NCBI RefSeq assembly: GCF_000010785.1
Contig: NC_013799.1
Span: 558,001 to 622,000, forward strand
Reading direction: 5' to 3'
Source of the DNA: Hydrogenobacter thermophilus TK-6
Lineage (GTDB): Bacteria; Aquificota; Aquificia; Aquificales; Aquificaceae
Length of the DNA stretch: 64,000 nucleotides
The notes below the pieces were generated by a model. That model was not told where the DNA came from. It did not search any database and saw only the letters and a program-made list of their open reading frames with translations. Positions 32,559-42,150 of this stretch are shown here, piece after piece (the first letter of the stretch is position 1; every line of letters begins with the position of its first letter). Made by a program: the position numbers and the translations under genes.

Positions 32559-33279
32559 GGTCTACCTCCTTCTGGACAGGCATGTATCCAAAGAGATGGA
32601 GGAGGAGTATATGAGGTCTTTATCTCTGCTGGAAGAGGGATATCCCCTTCAGTACCTTTTAGGGGAGTGGGACTTTTACGGAAGAACCTTTAGGGTGGAG
32701 GAGGGTGTGCTGATACCAAGACCTGAGACAGAGCTTTTGGTGGAAAAAGTGCTTGAAAAAGTTCCTCCCAATAAAGAAGCGGTTGGCTTTGAGATAGGTG
32801 TTGGTACGGGTTGCATATCCATAACTCTCCTTTTAGAAAGACCCAAACTCATCATGTATGCGGATGACCTTCAAGAAAAAGCTGTGCATCTGGCAGAGAC
32901 AAACGCAAGGCTTCACAAAGTTGAGGACAGGCTTTTTCTAAAAGTGGGGGACATGTTTGAACCTGTGAAGGGCATGGTGTTTGACTTTGTAATATCAAAT
33001 CCACCTTATATCCCTCAAAAGGAGTGGGCAGGTTTGCCAAAGGGTGTTAAACTTGAGGGGAAAGTGTCTCTGATAGGTGGAGAGAAGGGTTATGAATTCT
33101 ACGAAAGGTTTGCAAAAGAAGTGGGGAAGTTTCTAAAGGAAGATGGCTTTTTTGCCCTTGAGATAGGGCACGATCAGGGTAAGATCCTTGAGGACATCTT
33201 CTCACAGGAAGGTTTTTTTGCTCAGGTCTACAAAGATTACGCAGGTCAGGACAGAGTGATTTTAGGATGGAAGCGATAG
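32464..33279 (+). CDS. prmC: Release factor glutamine methyltransferase
   Basis: Methylates the Gln of the GGQ motif in RF1 and RF2 (prfB is in the same window). The 271 residues have the N-terminal helical domain, the AdoMet motif EIGVGTGCISI near residue 100 and the catalytic NPPYIP near residue 180, plus EIGHDQG toward the C-terminus. The start overlaps secG by 95 bp in another frame; it is supported because the N-terminal domain (RELLLAHLLKVKVGEVYLLL) aligns with the family. The 3' end overlaps the next gene by 13 bp. Confidence 0.92.
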   Translation: MKVQELLKRPSKVSLRDRELLLAHLLKVKVGEVYLLLDRHVSKEMEEEYMRSLSLLEEGYPLQYLLGEWDFYGRTFRVEEGVLIPRPETELLVEKVLEKVPPNKEAVGFEIGVGTGCISITLLLERPKLIMYADDLQEKAVHLAETNARLHKVEDRLFLKVGDMFEPVKGMVFDFVISNPPYIPQKEWAGLPKGVKLEGKVSLIGGEKGYEFYERFAKEVGKFLKEDGFFALEIGHDQGKILEDIFSQEGFFAQVYKDYAGQDRVILGWKR

Positions 33280-34532
33280 GCTTTTCGTTGGGTGTTTTGT
33301 TTTTCATAATCCTTGAGGGCATCTTTGCAGGGGCTGAGATAGCTCTTATAAGCACCGACAGGAGTAAAGTGCTGGCTCTTTACAGAAAAACTGGCTACGG
33401 CTTTTTAAGAGACTTTCATGAAAATCCAGAAGAGTACATAACCCTTTCCATGCTGGGCTATACGATAAGCATTGTCTTTGCCTCCACCTTCTACACCCTC
33501 ATGGTGATCACCCTCTCGGATTACCTGCCATACATAAAAGGCTATGAGGTGCTCTTCTCTCTCACTTTGGTAATTTTTACCCTTCTTTTTGGTGAGATAC
33601 TGCCAAAGAGCGTCTTCCAAAAATACTCGGACAAGCTTTTAATACCAAGTCTATGGTACCTTAGTAAAATCAGAGTTATCACCTTTCCAGTGCTTGTTCT
33701 CTCAAGAAAGACAAGCAGGTACCTTACCGAATTCTTCAGGAAGAGGTACTCAGAGAGGATAAGCAAGATAGACATCATAAAGCTCCTTGAAGAGATAGAG
33801 CTTCAGGAGAGCAAGATAAAAATTGCAGTTAAGCTCCTAACATTAAGAGAAAGCACTGCCTCGGAGATAGTAAAACCCATTTATGAAGTGGTGATGATAG
33901 ATGAGTTTTCCACAGTAGGACATGCCCTCAGGAGGATGAAGGAAAGCGGTTTTACAAAGCTTCCCGTCTATAAACAGAGAGTTGACGACATAACAGGCTA
34001 TGTGGACATGTTTGACATTATGGATGCTCCTCCCTCAAGCTTAATAAGGGAATTTGTAAAACCTGTGTGCCTGTTTTCCGAATTTACGCCTCTGCAGGAT
34101 GTTCTTGAAACCTTCAGGGGGGGGAGTTCCCGTATGGGTCTGGTAGTTGACGAAAGAGGTATCATACTGGGTATAGTTACCTTTGACGATGTAATAAGGG
34201 AGATACTGGGTCAGATAGGGGACAGCTTTGCACAGCCCGAGGAACCCATCAAGGAGATAGAAAAAGACAAATGGATAGTGGACGGTATGTTTGACAAACA
34301 TGAGTTTGAAAAAATCGCCGGTGTAAAGTTTCCCGAAGGACCTTTTTTGACGCTGGGGGGCTTTATAATATACCACCTGAGAAGGATACCCAAAAAGGGT
34401 GAGGTGGTCTTATGCTGTGGGCTCAGATTCTTGGTGCTTCAATCCGACAGAAGGAAAGTGAAAAAGCTTATGGTGGAAAGGCATGTACAAGAGCAAAAGG
34501 CTCAAGGACATACCGAAAGAGCTAAGACCTAG
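33267..34532 (+). CDS. CNNM/CorB-type membrane protein with CBS domains
   Basis: 421 residues: a DUF21 transmembrane domain (about residues 1-145, starting with FIILEGIFAGAEIALISTDR), two CBS domains (about 185-310, for example KLPVYKQRVDDITGYVDMFDI and MGLVVDERGIILGIVTFDDV), and a CorC_HlyC domain at the C-terminus (DKWIVDGM...FLTLGGFIIYHLRRIPKKGE). Family members are linked to magnesium or other divalent ion efflux and were formerly called hemolysins. It overlaps prmC by 13 bp and radC by 50 bp. Confidence 0.9.
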   Translation: MEAIGFSLGVLFFIILEGIFAGAEIALISTDRSKVLALYRKTGYGFLRDFHENPEEYITLSMLGYTISIVFASTFYTLMVITLSDYLPYIKGYEVLFSLTLVIFTLLFGEILPKSVFQKYSDKLLIPSLWYLSKIRVITFPVLVLSRKTSRYLTEFFRKRYSERISKIDIIKLLEEIELQESKIKIAVKLLTLRESTASEIVKPIYEVVMIDEFSTVGHALRRMKESGFTKLPVYKQRVDDITGYVDMFDIMDAPPSSLIREFVKPVCLFSEFTPLQDVLETFRGGSSRMGLVVDERGIILGIVTFDDVIREILGQIGDSFAQPEEPIKEIEKDKWIVDGMFDKHEFEKIAGVKFPEGPFLTLGGFIIYHLRRIPKKGEVVLCCGLRFLVLQSDRRKVKKLMVERHVQEQKAQGHTERAKT

Positions 34533-35160
34533 GGAGAAGATCAAAAGCTTAGGCTCGCAATCGTTATCCGACGAGGAGCTTCTCGCTCTTGTTCTTGGCT
34601 CTGGGACTAAGGAGGAGGATGTGCTATCTCTTTCAAGGAGGATAATCAAGTTAGGGTGGGAAAGGCTAAAGAGTATGAGCGTGAACGAACTTATAAAGGA
34701 GATAAAGGGCATAGGTGAAGCCAAGGCATGCCAGATAAAGGCTCTGATTGAACTAAGCAGGCGCATGTACGAACCACACGCTCACACGGTTATAAATTCA
34801 CCAGAGGATGTTTACAACCTTTTAAAAGACAAGATGGACAACAGGCGGGAACATCTGTGGGCTCTTTATCTGACACCTTCTAACACCCTTATAGAGTACG
34901 ACCTTGTGGCGGTAGGAAGGCTAAACTCGGTCTTTGCGGACCCAAAAGATATTCTTTACGGGGCGGTTCGCAGCGTTTGTCATTCTATCATACTGGCTCA
35001 TACGCATCCTGGAGGTGAGCCAAAACCATCAAAAGCTGACATAGACTTCACCCAGAGAGTAAAAAAGGCATGTGAGATCCTCGGCTTTGAACTCTTAGAC
35101 CACATTATAATAACCAAAAAGGGATACTTCTCCATGAGAGAAGGGGGAGTAGTATCATGA
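34483..35160 (+). CDS. radC: RadC family JAB-domain protein
   Basis: 225 residues. The N-terminal UPF0758 part has a helix-hairpin-helix (IKEIKGIGEAKACQIKALIEL), and the C-terminal JAB/MPN metalloprotease-like domain carries the metal motif HTHPGGEPKPSKAD. RadC was once linked to DNA repair, but its true activity is unknown. The start overlaps the CNNM gene by 50 bp in another frame, and the stop overlaps the phosphoketolase start by 4 bp (ATGA). Confidence 0.92.
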   Translation: MYKSKRLKDIPKELRPREKIKSLGSQSLSDEELLALVLGSGTKEEDVLSLSRRIIKLGWERLKSMSVNELIKEIKGIGEAKACQIKALIELSRRMYEPHAHTVINSPEDVYNLLKDKMDNRREHLWALYLTPSNTLIEYDLVAVGRLNSVFADPKDILYGAVRSVCHSIILAHTHPGGEPKPSKADIDFTQRVKKACEILGFELLDHIIITKKGYFSMREGGVVS

Positions 35161-37533
35161 AGCTGAGGAATCTTATAAGCTGTTGGAAGGCATGCTGTTA
35201 TGTATCTGCGGGAATGATATACCTGCGCGATAACCCGCTTCTGAAGGAACCCCTCAAAAAGGAACACATAAAGCTTAGACTTCTCGGACACTGGGGAGCA
35301 AGTCCCGGCATAAGTTTTGCGTATATTCACGCAAGCAGGGCAGTAAAGGAATACAACCTTAACTGCATCTTTGTGCCTGGACCAGGACACGGAGCACCTG
35401 GCTTTATAGCTCCCGTGTATCTTGAGGGGACCCTCAGCGAGTATTATCCCCAATTCAGTCAGGACGAAGAAGGTCTTGGGAATCTCTTCAGAGCTTTTTC
35501 CTTCCCAGGTGGCTTGGGAAGCCACTGTACTCCCGAAATACCTGGGTCTTTGCAAGAAGGTGGAGAACTCGGTTATAGTCTTTCTCACGCCTACGGAGCT
35601 GTCTTTGACAATCCAGATCTCATAGCAGTTACCCTAGTGGGAGACGGTGAAGCAGAGACGGGACCTTTAGCCACTTCTTGGCACTGTAATAAGTTTATAA
35701 ATCCCATAAAAGACGGAGCTGTCTTGCCAATACTTTTGTTAAACGGATACAAGATAAACAATCCCTCATTGCTGGCTCGTATAGAAGAAGATGAACTTTT
35801 AAGCCTTTTTAGAGGTTATGGCTATGAGCCAAAGCTGGTGCAAGGTGAGGAGGATGAGGAAGTTCATCAAAAGATGATGGAAACTGTGGATTGGTGCGTT
35901 GAAAGAATTCTGGGTGTGTGGGAGGAGGCAAGGTCTTCCGAGAAGCCTTTCAGACCCAGATGGCCCATGATAATACTGAAAATCCCTAAAGGCTGGACAG
36001 CACCCAAAAAAGTGGATGGGCATTACATAGAAGGCTACTGGAGATCCCATCAAGTTCCCATAGCAGATGTAAGAGAGCATGAGGCACACCTGAAGATCTT
36101 GGAGGAATGGCTTAAAAGCTACCAACCCGAGGAGCTTTTTGATGAAAAAGGGAGGCTAAAGGAAGACATAAGGCAGGTTTTCCCTGAAGGGAGCAAGAGA
36201 CTTGGCTCTAATCCCCACGCCAACGGAGGACTTTTAAGGGTTCCTCTAAAGCTACCTTCCCTTAGTGAATTTGCTGTTGAAGTGAAGGAACCTGCAAAAG
36301 TTTACCAAGAAAACACAAGATGGCTGGGAAGCTTCTTAAGGGAAGTCATAAGATCAAATCCCAATAACTTTCGCGTATTTGGACCTGATGAGACGCATTC
36401 CAACAGACTTTACCATGTTTTTGAATTTGGAAAAACCTGGATGGCGAAAAACACTTCCTGAGGATGAGGACGAGGGGTATCTAAGTCCATTTGGTAGGAC
36501 CTTAGAGATGCTCTCAGAACATACGGTGGAAGGCTTACTGGAAGGATACATACTCACAGGAAGACACGGCATTTTGAATACCTACGAAGGATTCGCTCCC
36601 ATAGTGTCTTCTATGGTAAACCAGTTTGGAAAGTGGCTGGACATCTCCTCAGATGTACCTTGGAGGATGCCCATTTCATCCCTTAACCTTCTACTCACTT
36701 CTGTTGTGTGGAGACAGGACCACAACGGTTTTACTCATCAAGATCCGGGTTTTATAAACGCTATAGTGGACAAGTGGCCCAATATAGTGAGAGTTTACTT
36801 TCCGCCAGATGCTAACACTTTGTTATGCACTGTCTGGCAGTGTCTTCAGAGTACTGGTAGGATAAACATCATTGTGGCAGACAAGCAGAAGCATCCCCAG
36901 TACTTGAACTTGGAGGAAGCTCTCAGGCATGTGGAAAAGGGTATAGGCATATGGGAATTTGGAAGCAACCATCCGGAAGAGGAGCCTGATGTAGTTATAG
37001 CCAGTTGCGGTGACATACCTACTAAAGAGGCACTGCACGCCTCTTGGATGATCGGGAATGCCTTTCCGGACATAAAGATAAGATTCGTCAACGTGGTTAA
37101 TCTTTTTTGCCTTACACCCAACACGGAACATCCCGACGGACTAACAGACAGAGATTTTGATTCTTACTTTACCAAAAACAAACCGGTGATATTTAATTTT
37201 CATGGATATCCGTGGCTCATACACAGGCTTACCTACAGAAGGGCCAATCATGCTAACTTCCATGTAAGAGGCTACAGGGAGAACAGAAAGATAGGTATAG
37301 ATTCTACCTACCTGACCCCCCTTTTGAAGGGTAGGGGAGGCATCACCACGCCATTGCAACTTGCCATCCTCAACCAGATAGATAGGTTCAGTATAGCTAT
37401 GGATGTTATAGAGAGAGTGCCAAGCCTTCAAGAGAGGGGAGGTAACTTTAAGGACAAGCTCAAAAACATGCAGATACAAGCCATTGAATACGCATACGCT
37501 CATGGCATTGACAAACCAGAACTTGAAGAGTGA
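35157..37533 (+). pseudogene. xfp: Phosphoketolase split by a single frameshift
   Basis: TPP-dependent enzyme that cleaves xylulose-5-P (or fructose-6-P) with phosphate into acetyl-P and a triose- (or tetrose-) phosphate. The first frame (35157-36461) has GHWGASPGI, GPGHGAPG, GSHCTPEIPGS, VGDGEAETGPLA and RVFGPDETHSNRLYHVFE, then stops. The second (usable from ~36445) continues TLPEDEDEGYLSPFGRTLEML, LEGYILTGRHG and HQDPGFI to 37533. Deleting one base in the A5 run at 36447-36451 joins them into a normal ~791-residue enzyme. So it is a recent inactivating mutation, a recoded gene or a sequencing error. It is flanked by radC and ackA with 4-bp overlaps. Confidence 0.88.
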
Positions 37534-38609
37534 TGAAGTATACCTTAGCTCTCAATTACGGCAGTTCCACACTCAAGTATGCCCTTTTTGGAGATCTCAA
37601 AAGGTTGGAAGGCGGTACTTTAAAGATGGGAGATGTACAGCAAATCCTTCTTAGTATCTTGAAAACCTTTAAAAGGATTGACTTAACAGTCCACAGAGTT
37701 GTTCATGGCATGGATCTTGACTCACCTATGCTTATAGATGGGGCAAGCTTTGAGGTGCTTAAAAAACTCGTAGCTTTTGACCCGCTTCATAACGCCTTTG
37801 CCCTTACAGGCATTGAGTTGTGTATGAAGGAACTCCCAAATGTGCCTCATTATGTGGTGTTTGATACTTCCTTCTTTAAGGTATTACCCATAACCTCAAA
37901 GGCTTACGCCGTACCTTTTAGCCTCTTTGAGGAAGGCATAAAAAGGTACGGCTTTCACGGTATATCATACTCTTACTTGCTTAAGGAAGCCTCTAAGCTT
38001 TTGAGAAAGAGCATCAGCAGTGTAAATCTCATAATGCTCCATCTGGGAAGCGGTGCCAGCATTTGCGCCGTTCAAAGTGGAAAACCTGTGGATACCTCTA
38101 TGGGGATGACGCCTTTGGAAGGTCTTGTTATGTCTACGAGAGCCGGAGACCTAGACCCCGGAGTTGTCCTTCATCTTTTGAGGAAGGGTAAAAGTCTTGA
38201 GGAAGTGGAGAGGATGATATATAAAGAGTGGGGTATTAAAGGCATGACAGGCACCTCAGACATGCGCCAAGTGATAGAGGAATACACAAGAGGTAACGAG
38301 AGTGCAAAACTGGCGATACATCTATATGTATACAGAATAAAGAAGTATATAGGTGCTTATTACGCAGTGCTTCCAAAGCTTGATGCTTTAGTTTTCTCAG
38401 GCGGCGTTGGCGAAAACAGTCCCTTAGTGAGAAAGCTTGTGTGCAGAGGGCTTGAGAAACTTGGTATAATCATAGATGAAAGGATAAACCAAAAGGGGCA
38501 ACTGCCCTTGTGTATAAGTCGCAGGGACAGTGAGGTTAAGGTATTGGTTATAAGGACGGATGAAGAGCTTGAAATGGTAAGACAGCTCAGAAGAGCACTA
38601 AAGGGATGA
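37530..38609 (+). CDS. ackA: Acetate kinase
   Basis: Converts acetyl-phosphate plus ADP to acetate plus ATP (or the reverse). At 359 residues it is shorter than the usual ~400, but the key residues are present: Asn in LALNYGSSTLKY, Arg in VHRVVHG, Asp in VFDTSFF, YGFHGISY, LHLGSGAS, the catalytic Arg in STRAGDLDPG, FSGGVGEN, and Glu in RTDEEL. The loss is mostly surface loops. It overlaps the phosphoketolase by 4 bp, so the two were one pathway: sugar-phosphate cleavage to acetyl-P, then ATP. Confidence 0.92.
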   Translation: MMKYTLALNYGSSTLKYALFGDLKRLEGGTLKMGDVQQILLSILKTFKRIDLTVHRVVHGMDLDSPMLIDGASFEVLKKLVAFDPLHNAFALTGIELCMKELPNVPHYVVFDTSFFKVLPITSKAYAVPFSLFEEGIKRYGFHGISYSYLLKEASKLLRKSISSVNLIMLHLGSGASICAVQSGKPVDTSMGMTPLEGLVMSTRAGDLDPGVVLHLLRKGKSLEEVERMIYKEWGIKGMTGTSDMRQVIEEYTRGNESAKLAIHLYVYRIKKYIGAYYAVLPKLDALVFSGGVGENSPLVRKLVCRGLEKLGIIIDERINQKGQLPLCISRRDSEVKVLVIRTDEELEMVRQLRRALKG

Positions 38610-39484
38610 AGGTGATGCATATTCTTCTTGACGGTAAGTCGCTCTCCGAAAGTATAAGGGACCAAATAAAAACCTATGTGGAGCGTATCACTTCAAGAGG
38701 CTACAGAGAGCCAAGCCTTGCGGTAGTTCTTGTAGGTGATGACCCAGCCAGTCATATATATGTGAAAAACAAGAGGAAGGCCTGCGAAAGGGTAGGCATA
38801 AAGTCTTTGTTCTACCATCTACCTCAAAATACCAAAGTGCCGGAGCTTTTGGATCTCATAGCTTCTCTAAACAGCGATGAAAGTGTGGATGGCATATTGG
38901 TCCAGCTCCCCCTTCCACAGCACATACCCCAAGAGGAGGTGATACTTTCCATATCTCCCAAGAAGGATGTAGATGGCTTCCATCCGGAAAATATGGGAAA
39001 GCTCGTTGCCCGTATAGAAGGTGGTTTCATCCCTTGTACGCCCTTAGGTATAGATTTGCTTTTGAAGCATTACAACATTGATTTGAAAGGTAAGAATGTG
39101 GTTATAGTAGGTGCAGGGTTTATAGTGGGTAGACCGCTTGCCCTTTTGATGCTTTGGAGAGATGCAACCGTTTGCGTATGCCACATACACACTAAGGACA
39201 TTACTCAATACACAAAGAAGGCGGACATACTCATATCTGCAACTGGTGTGCCACACCTTATAAAGCGAGACATGGTAAAAGAGGGAGCAGTGGTGGTGGA
39301 TGTGGGTATATCAAAGGTGGGTGAAAAGGTTTTAGGGGATGTGGATTTTGAGAGAGTCAAGGATAAAGTGTATGCCATAACTCCAGTGCCCGGTGGCGTG
39401 GGTCCCATGACAGTTACAGCTTTACTTCTAAACACCCTACAGGCTTACAGACAGAATATGAACTTAAAGGATGGAGATCTTTGA
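38606..39484 (+). CDS. folD: Methylenetetrahydrofolate dehydrogenase / cyclohydrolase
   Basis: Bifunctional one-carbon enzyme interconverting methylene-, methenyl- and formyl-THF. The 292-residue sequence has VGDDPASHIYVKNKRKACERVGI with the catalytic Lys, LVQLPLPQHI, KDVDGFHPENMG, CTPLGI, VIVGAGFIVGRP (the usual motif is GRSxxVGxP, here a variant) and PVPGGVGPMT. It overlaps ackA by 4 bp and the next methyltransferase by 14 bp. Together with metF and gcvT it gives a full set of folate one-carbon steps in the window. Confidence 0.95.
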   Translation: MKVMHILLDGKSLSESIRDQIKTYVERITSRGYREPSLAVVLVGDDPASHIYVKNKRKACERVGIKSLFYHLPQNTKVPELLDLIASLNSDESVDGILVQLPLPQHIPQEEVILSISPKKDVDGFHPENMGKLVARIEGGFIPCTPLGIDLLLKHYNIDLKGKNVVIVGAGFIVGRPLALLMLWRDATVCVCHIHTKDITQYTKKADILISATGVPHLIKRDMVKEGAVVVDVGISKVGEKVLGDVDFERVKDKVYAITPVPGGVGPMTVTALLLNTLQAYRQNMNLKDGDL

Positions 39485-40118
39485 TAAATATGCATTGCTT
39501 TACGATGAGTGGTATGAGAGACCTTTTGGAAAGTCCGCTTATAAATTGGAGCTTGAGTGTTTGAAAAGTCTATACAATCAAAAAGGTCTCTCCTTAGAGA
39601 TAGGTGTGGGAAGTGGGCGTTTTGCACAGGCTCTTGGGATAAAGTATGGAGTGGATACATCCAAAGGTTTACTCAGGATGGCTCACAAAAGAGGTGTACG
39701 ACCCATACTTGCAAAGGCAGAAGAACTGCCTTTTAAAGACTCAGTCTTTGACAGTGCTCTCATTGTAGTATCCCTTTGTTTCTTTGAAGACCCTCTGGCT
39801 TCTTTGAAGGAAGCGTATAGGGTGTTGAAAGAAGGGTCCTTTTTGCTTCTCGGTCTTGTGCTTTCGGAAAGTCCTTGGGCTGAATTCTATAGAGAAAAGG
39901 CAAAAAAGGGACATCCTATATACAGCTATGCCAAGTTTTACTCCTATCCACAACTTCTTTCCCTTATCCAATCCGCTGGTTTTAAGAAGGATAAAGCTTA
40001 CACCACACTCTTTGAAGAGCCTCAGGATAAGTATCCTGTGAAAAATAGAAGAATAGTTGAGGGTTTTTCACCTGAAGGTGGTTTCTTTTGTTTAAGAGCC
40101 TTAAAACTATCTTTTTAA
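39471..40118 (+). CDS. Class I SAM-dependent methyltransferase
   Basis: 215-residue UbiE/COQ5-like methyltransferase. Motif I is [11 protein letters not shown], motif II region ends [11 protein letters not shown], motif III is [12 protein letters not shown]. The fold is clear but the substrate is not. Located after folD with a 14-bp overlap, so translationally coupled. Its 3' end overlaps fabZ by 12 bp on the other strand. Confidence 0.82.
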   Translation: MEIFDKYALLYDEWYERPFGKSAYKLELECLKSLYNQKGLSLEIGVGSGRFAQALGIKYGVDTSKGLLRMAHKRGVRPILAKAEELPFKDSVFDSALIVVSLCFFEDPLASLKEAYRVLKEGSFLLLGLVLSESPWAEFYREKAKKGHPIYSYAKFYSYPQLLSLIQSAGFKKDKAYTTLFEEPQDKYPVKNRRIVEGFSPEGGFFCLRALKLSF

Positions 40119-40556
40119 CTCCTTTAGCTCCCTTGCCGCCGCATAAAGAACAGCTTCAGCCACCACCTGTCCGTCAACAGTAGCTTTACCTTTCATCTTA
40201 GATAAGGTCCTTTTAAGGGAGACAACTTCCAGCTCCATTATAAGTTGATCCCCAGGATAAATAGGCTTTTTAAATCTTGCTTCATCAATACCTGCAAAAA
40301 CTATTGCGTACTTGCCTATCTCCAATCCCAAGGATTTTATCATAAGTATGCCACCCACCTGTGCCATAGCCTCAAGTATATAAACGCCGGGCATGAGAGG
40401 AAAACCAGGAAAGTGGCCCTGAAAGTACGGTTCGTTAATGGAAACATTTTTAAGCCCCACTATCCTTTTGCCTATCTGGATCTCAAGGATCTTATCTACC
40501 AAGAGAATTGGGTATCGGTGCGGTAATACTTCCATTATCTCCCTTATATCCATCAT
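40107..40556 (-). CDS. fabZ: 3-hydroxyacyl-ACP dehydratase
   Basis: Type II fatty-acid synthesis dehydratase. The 149-residue hot-dog protein has [13 protein letters not shown] at the start, the catalytic His in [25 protein letters not shown] (His and Glu dyad), and AVLYAAARE at the end. Convergent with the methyltransferase (12-bp overlap) and divergent from the cytochrome c gene. Confidence 0.95.
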   Translation of the reverse strand: MMDIREIMEVLPHRYPILLVDKILEIQIGKRIVGLKNVSINEPYFQGHFPGFPLMPGVYILEAMAQVGGILMIKSLGLEIGKYAIVFAGIDEARFKKPIYPGDQLIMELEVVSLKRTLSKMKGKATVDGQVVAEAVLYAAARELKELKR

Positions 40557-40602
40557 GGCATCAATTATAAATCCTCTTCATAAAAATTTCATTTTTTGAG
40601 CG

Positions 40603-40608
40603 TATAAT
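40603..40608 (+). promoter_or_regulatory. -10 box of the cytochrome c lipoprotein gene
   Basis: TATAAT lies 33 nt before the ATG at 40642, and a GGAGGTAGAGG Shine-Dalgarno follows. No convincing -35 element is seen. Confidence 0.5.
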
Positions 40609-40641
40609 TAACAGAGTTAAATTTATCTTGGAGGTAGAGGT

Positions 40642-41109
40642 ATGAAAAAAGTGCTCCTGAGCGGAGTTTTGAGCATTGCCCTTCTTGCATCGTGTCAGAA
40701 GAAAGCAGAGGAGACAGCTCCAGCAGAGCAGCCCGCGCAGCAGCCTGCACAGGAACAACCTACTCAACCCTCACAACCTGCAGGAGAGCAAAAGCAACCT
40801 TCTGGTGAGCAAAAGCCAGCTGAGCAGAAACCAGCCGAACAAAAGTCTCAGGGACCAGCAAAAGACATGACCGCACTGGCTCAACAGAAAGGGTGTTTTG
40901 CCTGTCATGATATAAATGCCAAAAAGGTGGGACCAGCCTACAAGGATGTAGCCAAGAAGTTTGCCGGACAGCCCGGTGCGGTTGATGAGCTTGCCAAACG
41001 TATAAAGAACGGAGGAGTTGGCACTTGGGGACAGGTACCTATGCCCCCGCAGAACGTGACGGACGAGGAGGCAAAGGAGCTAGCACAGTGGATCCTATCC
41101 CTGAAGTAA
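40642..41109 (+). CDS. Membrane-anchored cytochrome c-552-like lipoprotein
   Basis: 155 residues. A lipobox (SIALLASC) anchors the protein by Cys18. Residues ~20-75 are a low-complexity linker rich in Pro, Gln, Glu and Ala, with repeated PAEQ and EQKP units. The last ~80 residues are a class I cytochrome c with CFACH near residue 95, KKVGPAYKDVAKK after it, and distal Met in VPMPPQNVTDEEA near residue 134. The heme domain is very similar to H. thermophilus c-552, which I recall as a soluble periplasmic protein; the lipid anchor and tether are the new parts. It overlaps the downstream CC-ending gene by 22 bp. Confidence 0.9.
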   Translation: MKKVLLSGVLSIALLASCQKKAEETAPAEQPAQQPAQEQPTQPSQPAGEQKQPSGEQKPAEQKPAEQKSQGPAKDMTALAQQKGCFACHDINAKKVGPAYKDVAKKFAGQPGAVDELAKRIKNGGVGTWGQVPMPPQNVTDEEAKELAQWILSLK

Positions 41110-41342
41110 AAGGCTCCCTCAGAACTTTTATAGAGCTTCACTTTAAAAAGCAGGTGGAGGTCTCTCAGTCTTACCTGAGGGACACCCTTCTTTTCTTTCT
41201 TTTTGCTGAGTACTTTGGGCTTGATAATCCTTTGGGGATATATGCCCTTGACCTTTATCCCTATCTTATGGAGGAGTTTCACCTCTGGCACAAAAGCTTG
41301 GGGATAGAAAGAAGCTCTCTTGATTTTATACCGTGTTGCTAA
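41088..41342 (+). CDS. Small ArsA-linked protein ending in Cys-Cys (cory-CC-star type)
   Basis: 84 residues when started at the GTG at 41088, which has a GGAG element 8 nt upstream; longer open frame upstream overlaps the cytochrome gene. The protein is compact and aromatic-rich (FIELHFKKQVEVSQSYLRDTLLFFLFAEYFG), has LYPYLMEEFHLWH, and ends exactly in Cys-Cys before the stop. This matches my recollection of the small cory-CC-star family, whose members lie next to ArsA-family ATPases, as here. The terminal Cys pair may bind metal or be a docking element. No activity is known to me. It overlaps both neighbours (22 bp and 10 bp). Confidence 0.7.
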   Translation: MDPIPEVKGSLRTFIELHFKKQVEVSQSYLRDTLLFFLFAEYFGLDNPLGIYALDLYPYLMEEFHLWHKSLGIERSSLDFIPCC

Positions 41343-42139
41343 GAGTCATATTTTTTGGAGGCAAGGGGGGTGTAGGCAAAAGCACCTTAGCGTGTGCAAC
41401 AGCTCTGAGGCTGTCTGAAAAAGGAAAAACCTTGCTTGTTTCCATAGACCCAGCTCACTCTCTTTCGGGCATCCTGAAGGTCAAAGTAGGAGATGATCTT
41501 GTCCGTATAAACGAATACCTTTTTGCCGTAGAACTTTCTGCCGAAAGGCTTGTTGAAGATTATGTGAATAACGTACTTTCGGCTATTGGTGAAATGATGC
41601 CTTCCTTAAAGTCAGGGCTTAAAGAGTATGCAAGGCATGTAAAACACTCTCCCACCGCTTTGGAAACTGCCGTGCTTGATGGCATTGCCAACTACTTGGA
41701 GGCTGACTTTCAGTTTGTGGTTGTAGATAGCGCTCCCACAGGACAGATGGTGAGAATATTTCAAACAGCAAAGATGGTGGAAGGTTGGTTTTCCTTCCTT
41801 GAAAAGTTGGCAAAGGAAAGGCAAAAGCTGGAAACCTTTATGGGAAGAAGTGATAAAGTTTTTGACCTTATAAAAAAAAGGAGAGAGAAGCTGGAAAGAC
41901 TTGTAAGAGTTTTAAGAGAAAAAGCCATCATTTTTGCAGTTGCCAACGAAGAAACACTTTCTATTGAAGAGGCTTTTGACCTTGAAAAGTATCTTAAAGA
42001 GTTTAAGGTTTACAGGGTGATGAACAAGTGGAAATCTGCGGAAGGGGATTTTTTAAAGGTGGGTTATTTACAGGCTCCTTACGGTATAGAGAGACTGTCC
42101 CTGCTGGATGTGGAGGAGCTTTTGAAGGTTATTGTATAA
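41333..42139 (+). CDS. ArsA/Get3-family ATPase
   Basis: 268-residue deviant-Walker ATPase. It starts at GTG 41333 or TTG 41336, with the P-loop [14 protein letters not shown] at once, then [10 protein letters not shown] (switch I), [13 protein letters not shown] (switch II) and later a VANEET segment. Single ATPase domain, so it would dimerise like Get3. The Cys residues that bind arsenite in ArsA are not evident. With no arsenical-transport genes here and a Cys-Cys-ended partner upstream, arsenic export is unlikely; the true role is open. It overlaps the small protein by 10 bp. Confidence 0.85.
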   Translation: MLLRVIFFGGKGGVGKSTLACATALRLSEKGKTLLVSIDPAHSLSGILKVKVGDDLVRINEYLFAVELSAERLVEDYVNNVLSAIGEMMPSLKSGLKEYARHVKHSPTALETAVLDGIANYLEADFQFVVVDSAPTGQMVRIFQTAKMVEGWFSFLEKLAKERQKLETFMGRSDKVFDLIKKRREKLERLVRVLREKAIIFAVANEETLSIEEAFDLEKYLKEFKVYRVMNKWKSAEGDFLKVGYLQAPYGIERLSLLDVEELLKVIV

Positions 42140-42150
42140 TCTTTAAGGGG

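Noticed and set aside
36441-36460. Canonical programmed -1 frameshift in the phosphoketolase
   Set aside because: The zero-frame codons AAA AAC are preceded by G, so X XXY YYZ is not met, the shift needed is +1, and no downstream pseudoknot is evident; mutation or sequencing error is simpler.
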